DNA from: Tupaia tana
Lineage: Eukaryota > Chordata > Mammalia > Scandentia > Tupaiidae
Length of the DNA stretch: 64,000 nucleotides
Assembly: GCA_026018925.1 (NCBI GenBank)
Contig: JAKSZU010000506.1
Coordinates: 1 to 64,000 of the forward strand
Direction of reading: 5' to 3'
In this document: positions 10,601-22,834 of the stretch, piece after piece
Position numbering within the stretch: position 1 is the stretch's first letter
Layout of the letters: each line of letters begins with the position of its first letter
Made by a program: the position numbers and the translations under genes
Notes under the pieces: model-generated
The model's database searches: none
What the model was told of the DNA's origin: nothing
Seen by the model: only the letters and a program-made list of their open reading frames with translations

Positions 10601-13600
10601 TTTTCTACTCATAATTCAGCCTCCAGCAAGCAAAGCTAGTGTGGTAGGGAGCCCCTCTGGCCTTCTATACCTGTCTCTGTGTCTCTGAGTTCTCTGTCTC
10701 TCTCTGCTGCTGTCTCCTCATTTTTTTGGGGAATTTTTCCTTTTTACGATATTTTTAAAGGTAGAATTTCTCTCTCTCTCTCAGCTCCATCTTTTGTTTT
10801 GTTAATAAGCCCTTCTGCTCCTTTCTCCCAGGCAGGAGAGTTGAGCCATTCTCTGAGAAGATTCCACATGGATACAGGGAACTAGATATTTCAGGGCACA
10901 GGCGAAATGAAGATTTTCTACTCATAATTCAGCCTCCAGCAAGCAAAGCTAGTGTGGTAGGGAGCCCCTCTGGCCTTCTATCACTGTCTCTGTGTCTCTG
11001 AGGTCTCTGTCTCTCTCTGCTCCTGTCTCCTCAGTTTTTTTGGTAATTTTTCCTTTTTACGATTTTTTTAAAGGTAGAATTTCGCTCTGGCTCTCAGCTC
11101 CATCTTTTGTTTTGTTAATAAGCCCTTCTGCACCTTTCTCCCAGGCAGGAGAGTTGAGCCATTCTCTGAGAAGATTCCACATGGATACTGGGAACTAGAT
11201 ATTTCAGGGCACAGGCGAAATGAAGATTTTCTACTCATAATTTAGCCTCCAGCAAGCAAAGCTAGTGTGGTAGGGAGCCCCTCTGGCCTTCTATCCCTGT
11301 GTCTGTGTCTCTGAGGTGTCTGTCTCTCTCTGCTCCTGTCTCCTCATTTTTTTTGGTAACTTTTCCTTTTTACGGTTTTTTTAAAGGTAGAATTTCTCTC
11401 TGGCTCTCAGCTCCATCTTTTGTTTTGTTAATAAGCCCTTCTGCTCCTTTCTCCCAGGCAGGAGAGTTGAGCCATTCTCTGAGAAGGTTCCACATGGATA
11501 CTGGGAACTAGATATTTCAGGGCACAGGCGAAATGACGATTTTCTACTCATAATTCAGCCTCCAGCAAGCAAAGCTAGTGTGGTAGGGAGCCCCTCTGGC
11601 CTTCTATACCTGTCTCTGTGTCTCTGAGTTCTCTGTCTCTCTCTGCTGCTGTCTCCTCATTTTTTTTGGTAATTTTTCCTTTTTACGATTCTTTTAAAGG
11701 TAGAATTTCTCTCTGGCTCTCAGCTCCATCTTTTGTTTTGTTAATAAGCCCTTCTGCTCCTTTCTCCCAGGCAGGAGAGTTGAGCCATTCTCTGAGAAGA
11801 TTCCACATGGATACAGGGAACTAGATATTTCAGGGCACAGGCGAAATGAAGATTTTCTACTCATAATTCAGCCTCCAGCAAGCAAAGCTAGTGTGGTAGG
11901 GAGCCCCTCTGGCCTTCTATCACTGTCTCTGTGTCTCTGAGGTCTCTGTCTCTCTCTGCTCCTGTCTCCTCAGTTTTTTTGGTAATTTTTCCTTTTTACG
12001 ATTTTTTTAAAGGTAGAATTTCGCTCTGGCTCTCAGCTCCATCTTTTGTTTTGTTAATAAGCCCTTCTGCACCTTTCTCCCAGGCAGGAGAGTTGAGCCA
12101 TTCTCTGAGAAGATTCCACATGGATACTGGGAACTAGATATTTCAGGGCACAGGCGAAATGAAGATTTTCTACTCATAATTTAGCCTCCAGCAAGCAAAG
12201 CTAGTGTGGTAGGGAGCCCCTCTGGCCTTCTATCCCTGTGTCTGTGTCTCTGAGGTCTCTGTCTCTCTCTGCTCCTGTCTCCTCATTTTTTTTGGTAACT
12301 TTTCCTTTTTACGGTTTTTTTAAAGGTAGAATTTCTCTCTGGCTCTCAGCTCCATCTTTTGTTTTGTTAATAAGCCCTTCTGCTCCTTTCTCCCAGGCAG
12401 GAGAGTTGAGCCATTCTCTGAGAAGGTTCCACATGGATACTAGGAACTAGATATTTCAGGGCACAGGCGAAATGACGATTTTCTACTCATAATTCAGCCT
12501 CCAGCAAGCAAAGCTAGTGTGGTAGGGAGCCCCTCTGGCCTTCTATAACTGTCTCTGTGTCTCTGAGTTCTCTGTCTCTCTCTGCTGCTGTCTCCTCATT
12601 TTTTTTTGGTAATTTTTCCTTTTTACGATTTTTTTAAAGGTAGAATTTCTCTCTGGCTCTCAGCTCCATCTTTTGTTTTGTTAATAAGCCCTTCTGCTCC
12701 TTTCTCCTAGGCAGGAGAGTTGAGCCATTCTCTGAGAAGATTCCACATGGATACAGGGAACCAGATATTTCAGGGCACAGGCGAAATGAAGATTTTCTAC
12801 TCATAATTCAGCCTCCAGCAAGCAAAGCTAGTGTGGTAGGGAGCCCCTCTGGCCTTCTATCACTGTCTCTGTGTCTCTGAGATCTCTGTCTCTCTCTGCT
12901 CCTGTCTCCTCAGTTTTTTTGGTAATTTACACTTTTTACGGATTTTTTAAAGGTAGAATTTCTCTCTGGCTCTCAGCTCCATCTTTTGTTTTGTTAATAA
13001 GCCCTTCTGCTCCTTTCTCCCAGGCAGGACAGTTGAGCCATTCTCTGAGAAGTTTCCACATGGATACTGGGAACTAGATATTTCAGGGCACAGGCGAAAT
13101 GAAGATTTTCTACTCATAATTCAGCCTCCAGCAAGCAAAGCTAGTGTGGTAGGGAGCCCCTCTGGCCTTCTATCCCTGTGTCTGTGTCTCTGAGGTCTCT
13201 GTCTCTCTCTGCTCCTGTCTCCTCATTTTTTTTGGTAATTTTTCCTTTTTACGATTTTTTTAAAGGTAGAATTTCTCTCTGGCTCTCAGCTCCATCTTTT
13301 GTTTTGTTAATAAGCCCTTCTGCTCCTTTCTCCCAGGCAGGAGAGTTGAGTCATTCTCTGAGAAGGTTCCACATGGATACTGGGAACTAGATATTTCAGG
13401 GCACAGGCGAAATGAAGATTTTCTACTCATAATTCAGCCTCCAGCAAGCAAAGCTAGTGTGGTAGGGAGCCCCTCTGGCCTTCTATCCCTGTCTCTGGGT
13501 CTCTGAGGTCTCTGTCTCTCTCTGCTCCTGTCTCCTGATTTTTTTTGGTAATTTTTCCTTTTTACGATTTTTTTAAAGGTAGAATTTCTCTCTGGCTCTC

Positions 13601-14277
13601 AGCTCCATCTTTTTTTTGTTAATAAGCCCTTCTACTCCTTTCTCCCAGGCAGGAGAGTTGAGTCATTCTCTGAGAAGATTCCACATGGATACTGGGAACT
13701 AGATATTTCAGGGCACAGGCGAAATGACGATTTTCTACTCATAATTCAGCCTCCAGCAAGCAAAGCTAGTGTGGTAGGGAGCCCCTCTGGCCTTCTATAC
13801 CTGTCTCTGTGTCTCTGAGTTCTCTGTCTCTCTCTGCTGCTGTCTCCTCATTTTTTTTGGTAATTTTTCTTTTTACGATTTTTTTAAAGGTAGAATTTCT
13901 CTCTGGCTCTCAGCTCCATCTTTTGTTTTGTTAATAAGCCCTTCTGCTCCTTTCTCCCAGGCAGGAGAGTTGAGCCATTCTCTGAGAAGATTCCACATGG
14001 ATACAGGGAACTAGATATTTCAGGGCACAGGCGAAATGAAGATTTTCTACTCATAATTCAGCCTCCAGCAAGCAAAGCTAGTGTGGTAGGGAGCCCCTCT
14101 GGCCTTCTATCACTGTCTCTGTGTCTCTGAGGTCTCTGTCTCTCTCTGCTCCTGTCTCCTCAGTTTTTTTGGTAATTTTTCCTTCTTACGATTTTTTTAA
14201 AGTTAGAATTTCTCTCTGGCTCTCAGCTCCATCTTTTGTTTTGTTAATAAGCCCTTCTGCTCCTTTCTCCCAGGCAG
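7660..14277. repeat. 21-monomer segmental tandem duplication, copy B
   Basis: This is the second copy of 1092-7711, directly abutting it. The stretch 7660-7711 can be assigned to either copy, as expected of an exchange between two monomers that are identical there. The copy ends where variants change from those seen at 7712 to GGACAG and GAAGTTTCC. Near-identity over 6.5 kb means a very recent duplication, continuing homogenisation, or an assembly duplication. Confidence 0.93.
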
Positions 14278-15234
14278 GACAGTTGAGCCATTCTCTGAGA
14301 AGTTTCCACATGGATACTGGGAACTAAATATTTCAGGGCACAGGCGAAATGAAGATTTTCTACTTATAATTTAGCCTCCAGCAAGCAAAGCTAGTGTGGT
14401 AGGGAGCCCCTCTGGCCTTCTATCCCTGTGTCTGTGTCTCTGAGGTCTCTGTCTCTCTCTGCTCCTGTCTCCTCATTTTTTTTGGTAATTTTTCCTTTTT
14501 ACGATTTTTTTAAAGGTAGAATTTCTCTCTGGCTCTCAGCTCCATCTTTTGTTTTGTTAATAAGCCCTTCTGCTCCTTTCTCCCAGGCAGGAGAGTTGAG
14601 TCATTGTCTGAGAAGGTTCCACATGGATACTGGGAACTAGATATTTCAGGGCACAGGCGAAATGAAGATTTTCTACTCATAATTCAGCCTCCAGCAAGCA
14701 AAGCTAGTGTGGTAGGGAGTCCCTCTGGCCTTCTATCCCTGTCTCTGTGTCTCTGAGGTCTCTGTCTCTCTCTGCTCCTGTCTCCTGATTTTTTTTGGTA
14801 ATTTTTCCTTTTTACGATTTTTTTTAAAGGTAGAATTTCTCTCTGGCTCTCAGCTCCATCTTTTGTTTTGTTAATAAGCCCTTCTGCTCCTTTCTCCCAG
14901 GCAGGAGAGTTGAGTCATTCTCTGAGAAGTTTCCACATGGATACTGGGAACTAGATATTTCAGGGCACAGGCGAAATGAAGATTTTCTACTCATAATTCA
15001 GCCTCCAGCAAGCAAAGCTAGTGTGGTCGGGAGCCCCTCTGGCCTTCTATATCTGTCTCTGTGTCTCTGAGGTCTCTGTCTCTCTCTGCTCCTGTCTCCT
15101 CATTTTTTTGGTAATTTTTCCTTTTTACGATTTTTTTAAAGGTAGAATTTCTCTCTGGCTCTCAGCTCCATCTTTTGTTTTGTTAATAAGCCCTTCTGCT
15201 CCTTTCTCCCAGGCAGGAGAGTTGAGCCATTCTC
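14278..15234. repeat. Monomers between copy B and the 15-monomer block
   Basis: About three monomers. The first two share variants with 21473-21984: GGGAACTAAATA near 14323 and 21518, GAGTCATTGTCTG near 14600 and 21795, and GGGAGTCCC near 14716 and 21911. The following monomers (TGATTTTTTTTGG near 14788 and GTGGTCGGGAG near 15024) have no counterpart at the equivalent place in the second copy, where about three monomers are missing. Confidence 0.8.
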
Positions 15235-18200
15235 TGAGAAGATTCCACATGGATACTGGGAACTAGATATTTCAGGGCACAGGCGAAATGAAGATTTTCT
15301 ACTAATAATTCAGCCTCCAGCAAGCAAAGATAGTGTGGTAGGGAGCCCCTCTTGCATTCTATCCCTGTGTCTGTGTCTCTGAGGTCTCTGTCTCTCTCTG
15401 CTCCTGTCTCTTCAGTTTTTTTGGTAATTTTTCCTTTTTACGATTTCTTTAAAGGTAGAATTTCTCTCTGGCTCTCAGCTCCATCTTTTGTTTTGATAAT
15501 AAGCCCTGCTGCTCCTTTCTCCCAGGCAGGAGAGTTGAGCCATTCTCTGAGAAGGTTCCACATGGATACTGGGAACTAGATATTTCAGGGCACAGGCGAA
15601 ATGAAGATTTTGTACTAATAATTCAGCCTCCAGCAAGGAAAGCTTGTGTGGTAGGGAGCCCCTCTGGCCTTCTATCCCTGTCTCTGTGTCTCTGAGGTCT
15701 CTGTCTCTCTCTGCTCCTGTCTCCTCATTTTTTTTGGTAATTGTTCCTTTTTACGATTTTTTTAAAGGTAGAATTTCTCTCTGGCTCTCAGCTCCATCTT
15801 TTGTTTTGTTAATAAGCCCTTCTGCTCCTTTCTCCCAGGCAGGAGAGTTGAGCCATTCTCTGAGAAGTTTCCACATGGATACTGGGAACTAGATATTTCA
15901 GGGCACAGGCGAAATGAAGATTTTCTACTCATAATTAAGCCTCCAGCAAGCAAAGCTAGTGTGGTAGGGAGCCCCTCTGGCCTTCTATCCCTGTGTCTGT
16001 GTCTCTGAGGTCTCTGTCTCTCTCTGCTCCTGTCTCAGCATTTTTTTTGGTAATTTTTCCTTTTTATGTTTTTTTTAAAGGTAGAATTTCTCTCTGGCTC
16101 TCAGCTCCATCTTTTGTTTTGTTAATAAGCCCTTCTGCTCCTTTCTCCCAGGCAGGAGAGTTGAGCCATTCTCTGAGAAGATTCCACATGGATACTGGGA
16201 ACTAGATATTTCAGGGCACAGGCGAAATCAAGATTTTCTACTCATAATTTAGTCTCCAGCAAGCAAAGCTAGTGTGGTAGGGAGCCCCACTGGCCTTCTA
16301 TCCCTGTGTCTGTGTCTCTGAGGTCTCTGTCTCTCTCTGCTCATGTCTCCTCATTTTTTTTGGTAATTTTTCTTTTTACGATTTTTTTAAAGGTAGAATT
16401 TCTCTCTGGCTCTCAGCTCCATCTTTTGTTTTGTTAATAAGCCCTGCTGCTCCTTTCTCCCAGGCAGGAGAGTTGAGCCATCTCTGAGAAGATTCCACAG
16501 GGATACTGGGAACTAGATATTTCAGGGCACAGGCGAAATGAAGATTTTCTACTCATAATTCAGCCTCCCGCAAGCAAAGCTAGTGTGGTAGGGAGCCCCT
16601 CTGGCCTTCTATCCCTGTCTCTGTGTCTCTGAGGTCTCTGTCTATCTCTGCTCCTGTCTCCTCATTTTTTTTGGTACTTTTTCCTTTTTGCGATTTTTTT
16701 AAAGGTAGAATTTCTCTCTGGCTCTCAGCTCCATCTTTTGTTTTGTTAATAAGCCCTTCTGCTCCTTTCTCCCAGGAAGGAGAGTTGAGCCATTCTCTGA
16801 GAAGGTTCCACATGGATACTGGGAACTAGATATTTCAGGGCACAGGCGAAATGAAGATTTTCTACTCATAATTCAGCCTCCAGCAAGCAAAGCTAGTGTG
16901 GTAGGGAGCCCCTCTGGCCTTCTATCCCTGTCTCTGTGTCTCTGAGGTCTCTGTCTCTCTCTGCTCCTGTCTCCTCATTTTTTTTGGTAATTTTTCCTTT
17001 TTATGATTTTTTTAAAGGTAGAATTTCTCTCTGGCTCTCAGCTCCATCTTTTGTTTTGATAATAAGCCCTGCTGCTCCTTTCTCCCAGGCAGGAGAGTTG
17101 AGCCATTCCCTGAGAAGATTCCACATGGATACTGGGAACTAGATATTTCAGGGCACAGGCGAAATGAAGATTTTCTACTCATAATTCAGCCTCCAGCAAG
17201 GAAAGCTAGTGTGGCAGGGAGCCACTCTGGCCTTCTATCCCTGTCTCTGTGTCTCTGAGGTCTCTGTCTCTCTCTGCTCCTGTCTCCTCATTTTTTTTTG
17301 GTAATTTTTCCTTTTTACGATTTTTTTAAAGGTAGAATTTCTCTCTGGCTCTCAGCTCCATCTTTTGTTTTGTTAATAAGCCCTTCTGCTCCTTTCTCCC
17401 AGGCAGGACAGTTGAGCCATTCTCTGAGAAGTTTCCACATGGATACTGGGAACTAGATATTTCAGGGCACAGGCGAAATGAAGATTTTCTACTCATAATT
17501 TAGCCTCCAGCAAGCAAAGCTAGTGTGGTAGGGAGCCCCTCTGGCCTTCTATCCCTGTGTCTGTGTCTCTGAGGTCTCTGTCTCTCTCTGCTCCTGTCTC
17601 CTCATTTTTTTTGGTAATTTTTCCTTTTTACGATTTTTTTAAAGGTAGAATTTCTCTCTGGCTCTCAGCTCCATCTTTTGTTTTGTTAATAAGCCCTTCT
17701 GCTCCTTTCTCCCAGGCAGGAGAGTTGAGTCATTCTCTGAGAAGGTTCCACATGGATACTGGGAACTAGATATTTCAGGGGACAGGCGAAGTGAAGATTT
17801 TCTACTCATAATTCAGCCTCCAGCAAGCAAAGCTAGTGTGGTAGGGAGCCCCTCTGGCCTTCTATCCCTGTCTCTGGGTCTCTGAGGTCTCTGTCTCTCT
17901 CTGCACCTGTCTCCTGATTTTTTTTGGTAATTTTTCCTTTTTACGATTTTTTTAAAGGTAGAATTTCTCTCTGGCTCTCAGCTCCATCTTTTTTTTGTTA
18001 ATAAGCCCTTCTACTCCTTTCTCCCAGGCAGGAGAGTTGAGTCATTCTCTGAGAAGATTCCACATGGATACTGGGAACTAGATATTTCAGGGCACAGGTG
18101 AAATGACGATTTTCTACTCATAATTCAGCCTCCAGCAAGCAAAGCTAGTGTGGTAGGGAGCCCCTCTGGCCTTCTATACCTGTCTCTGTGTCTCTGAGTT

Positions 18201-19930
18201 CTCTGTCTCTCTCTGCTGCTGTCTCCTCATTTTTTTTGGTAATTTTTCCTTCTTACGATTTTTTTAAAGGTAGAATTTCTCTCTGGCTCTCAGCTCCATC
18301 TTTTGTTTTGTTAATAAGCCCTTCTGCTCCTTTCTCCCAGGCAGGACAGTTGAGCCATTCTCTGAGAAGTTTCCACATGGATACTGGGAACTAAATATTT
18401 CAGGGCACAGGCGAAATGAAGATTTTGTACTTATAATTTAGCCTCCAGCAAGCAAAGCTAGTGTGGTAGGGAGCCCCTCTGGCCTTCTATCCCTGTGTCT
18501 GTGTCTCTGAGGTCTCTGTCTCTCTCTGCTCCTGTCTCCTCATTTTTTTTGGTAATTTTTCCTTTTTACGATTTTTTTAAAGGTAGAATTTCTCTCTGGC
18601 TCTCAGCTCCATCTTTTGTTTTGTTAATAAGCCCTTCTGCTCCTTTCTCCCAGGCAGGAGAGTTGAGTCATTCTCTGAGAAGATTCCACATGGATACTGG
18701 GAACTAGATATTTCAGGGCACAGGCGAAATGAAGATTTTCTACTCATAATTCAGCCTCCCGCAAGCAAAGCTAGTGTGGTAGGGAGCCCCTCTGGCCTTC
18801 TATCCCTGTCTCTGTGTCTCTGAGGTCTCTGTCTATCTCTGCTCCTGTCTCCTCATTTTTTTTGGTAATTTTTCCTTTTTGTGATTTTTTTAAAGGTAGA
18901 ATTTCTCTCTGGCTCTCAGCTCCATCTTTTGTTTTGTTAATAAGCCCTTCTGCTCCTTTCTCCCAGGCAGGAGAGTTGAGCCATTCTCTGAGAAGGTTCC
19001 ACATGTATACTGGGAACTAGATATTTCAGGGCACAGGCGAAATGAAGATTTTCTACTCATAATTCAGCCTCCAGCAAGCAAAGCTAGTGTGGTAGGGAGC
19101 CCCTCTGGCCTTCTATCCCTGTCTCTGTGTCTCTGAGGTCTCTGTCTCTCTCTGCTCCTGTCTCCTCAATTTTTTTGGTAATTTTTCCTTTTTATGATTT
19201 TTTTAAAGGTAGAATTTCTCTCTGGCTCTCAGCTCCATCTTTTGTTTTGTTAATAAGCCCTTCTGCTCCTTTCTCCCAGGCAGGAGAGTTGAGCCATTCT
19301 CTGAGAAGTTTCCACATGGATACAGGGAACTAGATATTTCAGGGCACAGGCGAAATGAAGATTTTCTACTCATAATTCAGCCTCCAGCATGCAAAGCTAG
19401 TGTGGTAGGGAGCCCCTCTGGCCTTCTATACCTGTCTCTGTGTCTCTGAGTTCTCTGTCTCTCTCTGCTGCTGTCTCCTCATTTTTTTTGGTAATTTTTC
19501 CTTTTTACGATTTTTTTAAAGGTAGAATTTCTCTCTGGCTCTCAGCTCCATCTTTTGTTTTGTTAATAAGCCCTTCTGCTCCTTTCTCCCAGGCAGGAGA
19601 GTTGAGCCATTCTCTGAGAAGATTCCACATGGATACTGGGAACTAGATATTTCAGGGCACAGGCGAAATGAAGATTTTCTACTAATAATTCAGCCTCCAG
19701 CAAGCAAAGCTAGTGTGGTAGGGAGCCCCTCTGGCCTTCTATCACTGTCTCTGTGTCTCTGAGGTCTCTGTCTCTCTCTGCTCCGGTCTCCTCAGTTTTT
19801 TTGGTAATTTTTCCTTCTTACGATTTTTTTAAAGGTAGAATTTCTCTCTGGCTCTCAGCTCCATCTTTTGTTTTGTTAATAAGCCCTTCTGCTCCTTTCT
19901 CCCAGGCAGGATAGTTGAGCCATTCTCTGA
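15235..19930. repeat. 15-monomer block, first copy
   Basis: This block recurs at about 29305-33996, offset 14068 bp at the left and 14066 bp at the right. The 2-bp change comes from two T-runs, near 17291 (T9 against T8) and near 31670 (T7 against T8). It opens with monomers a-b-c-d-e (15329-16890), the same five types that form the amplified HOR downstream. Here they carry private changes: TTGTTCCTT near 15743, CTCAGCATT near 16036 and CCACAGGG near 16496. The remaining monomers run from the TATGATTT/GATAATAAG type at 16892 to the CTCCGGTCTCC type near 19782. The right edge lies within GGATAGTTGAGCCATTC near 19912-19930. Confidence 0.9.
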
Positions 19931-21984
19931 GAAGATTCCACATGGATACAGGGAACCAGATATTTCAGGGCACAGGCGAAATGAAGATTTTCTACTCATA
20001 ATTCAGCCTCCAGCAAGCAAAGCTAGTGTGGTAGGGAGCCCCTCTGGCCTTCTATCACTGTCTCTGTGTCTCTGAGATCTCTGTCTCTCTCTGCTCCTGT
20101 CTCCTCAGTTTTTTTGGTAATTTACACTTTTTACGGATTTTTTAAAGGTAGAATTTCTCTCTGGCTCTCAGCTCCATCTTTTGTTTTGTTAATAAGCCCT
20201 TCTGCTCCTTTCTCCCAGGCAGGACAGTTGAGCCATTCTCTGAGAAGTTTCCACATGGATACTGGGAACTAGATATTTCAGGGCACAGGCGAAATGAAGA
20301 TTTTCTACTCATAATTCAGCCTCCAGCAAGCAAAGCTAGTGTGGTAGGGAGCCCCTCTGGCCTTCTATCCCTGTGTCTGTGTCTCTGAGGTCTCTGTCTC
20401 TCTCTGCTCCTGTCTCCTCATTTTTTTTGGTAATTTTTCCTTTTTACGATTTTTTTAAAGGTAGAATTTCTCTCTGGCTCTCAGCTCCATCTTTTGTTTT
20501 GTTAATAAGCCCTTCTGCTCCTTTCTCCCAGGCAGGAGAGTTGAGTCATTCTCTGAGAAGGTTCCACATGGATACTGGGAACTAGATATTTCAGGGCACA
20601 GGCGAAATGAAGATTTTCTACTCATAATTCAGCCTCCAGCAAGCAAAGCTAGTGTGGTAGGGAGCCCCTCTGGCCTTCTATCCCTGTCTCTGGGTCTCTG
20701 AGGTCTCTGTCTCTCTCTGCTCCTGTCTCCTGATTTTTTTTGGTAATTTTTCCTTTTTACGATTTTTTTAAAGGTAGAATTTCTCTCTGGCTCTCAGCTC
20801 CATCTTTTTTTTGTTAATAAGCCCTTCTACTCCTTTCTCCCAGGCAGGAGAGTTGAGTCATTCTCTGAGAAGATTCCACATGGATACTGGGAACTAGATA
20901 TTTCAGGGCACAGGCGAAATGACGATTTTCTACTCATAATTCAGCCTCCAGCAAGCAAAGCTAGTGTGGTAGGGAGCCCCTCTGGCCTTCTATACCTGTC
21001 TCTGTGTCTCTGAGTTCTCTGTCTCTCTCTGCTGCTGTCTCCTCATTTTTTTTGGTAATTTTTCTTTTTACGATTTTTTTAAAGGTAGAATTTCTCTCTG
21101 GCTCTCAGCTCCATCTTTTGTTTTGTTAATAAGCCCTTCTGCTCCTTTCTCCCAGGCAGGAGAGTTGAGCCATTCTCTGAGAAGATTCCACATGGATACA
21201 GGGAACTAGATATTTCAGGGCACAGGCGAAATGAAGATTTTCTACTCATAATTCAGCCTCCAGCAAGCAAAGCTAGTGTGGTAGGGAGCCCCTCTGGCCT
21301 TCTATCACTGTCTCTGTGTCTCTGAGGTCTCTGTCTCTCTCTGCTCCTGTCTCCTCAGTTTTTTTGGTAATTTTTCCTTCTTACGATTTTTTTAAAGGTA
21401 GAATTTCTCTCTGGCTCTCAGCTCCATCTTTTGTTTTGTTAATAAGCCCTTCTGCTCCTTTCTCCCAGGCAGGACAGTTGAGCCATTCTCTGAGAAGTTT
21501 CCACATGGATACTGGGAACTAAATATTTCAGGGCACAGGCGAAATGAAGATTTTCTACTTATAATTTAGCCTCCAGCAAGCAAAGCTAGTGTGGTAGGGA
21601 GCCCCTCTGGCCTTCTATCCCTGTGTCTGTGTCTCTGAGGTCTCTGTCTCTCTCTGCTCCTGTCTCCTCATTTTTTTTGGTAATTTTTCCTTTTTACGAT
21701 TTTTTTAAAGGTAGAATTTCTCTCTGGCTCTCAGCTCCATCTTTTGTTTTGTTAATAAGCCCTTCTGCTCCTTTCTCCCAGGCAGGAGAGTTGAGTCATT
21801 GTCTGAGAAGGTTCCACATGGATACTGGGAACTAGATATTTCAGGGCACAGGCGAAATGAAGATTTTCTACTCATAATTCAGCCTCCAGCAAGCAAAGCT
21901 AGTGTGGTAGGGAGTCCCTCTGGCCTTCTATCCCTGTCTCTGTGTCTCTGAGGTCTCTGTCTCTCTCTGCTCCTGTCTCCTCAT
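19925..21984. repeat. Second copy of 12730-14785 (offset 7195 bp)
   Basis: From GATACAGGGAACCAG near 19945 the sequence matches 12730 onward at a constant offset of 7195 bp (23 monomers), including TTTACACTTTTTACGG near 20121, the shortened CATCTTTTTTTTG near 20802, and GGGAGTCCC near 21911. The match stops where the first copy has CTCCTGATT (14785) and this copy has CTCCTCATT (21980). Sequence then continues as HOR monomer b. The left junction lies inside a monomer: its first half matches 33807-33996 and its second half matches 12730 onward. Confidence 0.88.
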
Positions 21985-22834
21985 TTTTTTTGGTAATTTT
22001 TCCTTTTTACGATTTTTTTAAAGGTAGAATTTCTCTCTGGCTCTCAGCTCCATCTTTTGTTTTGTTAATAAGCCCTTCTGCTCCTTTCTCCCAGGCAGGA
22101 GAGTTGAGCCATTCTCTGAGAAGTTTCCACATGGATACTGGGAACTAGATATTTCAGGGCACAGGCGAAATGAAGATTTTCTACTCATAATTAAGCCTCC
22201 AGCAAGCAAAGCTAGTGTGGTAGGGAGCCCCTCTGGCCTTCTATCCCTGTGTCTGTGTCTCTGAGGTCTCTGTCTCTCTCTGCTCCTGTCTCCTCATTTT
22301 TTTTGGTAATTTTTCCTTTTTATGTTTTTTTTAAAGGTAGAATTTCTCTCTGGCTCTCAGCTCCATCTTTTGTTTTGTTAATAAGCCCTTCTGCTCCTTT
22401 CTCCCAGGCATGAGAGTTGAGCCATTCTCTGAGAAGATTCCACATGGATACTGGGAACTAGATATTTCAGGGCACAGGCGAAATCAAGATTTTCTACTCA
22501 TAATTTAGTCTCCAGCAAGCAAAGCTAGTGTGGTAGGGAGCCCCACTGGCCTTCTATCCCTGTGTCTGTGTCTCTGAGGTCTCTGTCTCTCTCTGCTCAT
22601 GTCTCCTCATTTTTTTTGGTAATTTTTCTTTTTACGATTTTTTTAAAGGTAGAATTTCTCTCTGGCTCTCAGCTCCATCTTTTGTTTTGTTAATAAGCCC
22701 TGCTGCTCCTTTCTCCCAGGCAGGAGAGTTGAGCCATCTCTGAGAAGATTCCACATGGATACTGGGAACTAGATATTTCAGGGCACAGGCGAAATGAAGA
22801 TTTTCTACTAATAATTCAGCCTCCAGCAAGCAAA
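21985..22834. repeat. Leading partial HOR unit (monomers b-c-d)
   Basis: Three monomers precede the first complete HOR unit. They carry the b variant (GAAGTTTCC with ATAATTAAGCC), the c variant (TTTTTATG followed by T8, and CCAGGCATGAG) and the d variant (AGCCCCACTGG, GCTCATGTCTCC, a one-base deletion in GAGCCATCTCTG). These match the b-c-d order of the units that follow. Confidence 0.9.

Noticed and set aside
16580-16813. ~77-codon minus-strand frames rich in Glu, Lys and Arg
   Set aside because: These are the reverse strand of the CT and T tracts; charge comes from GA-rich low complexity. No conserved domain is recognisable.
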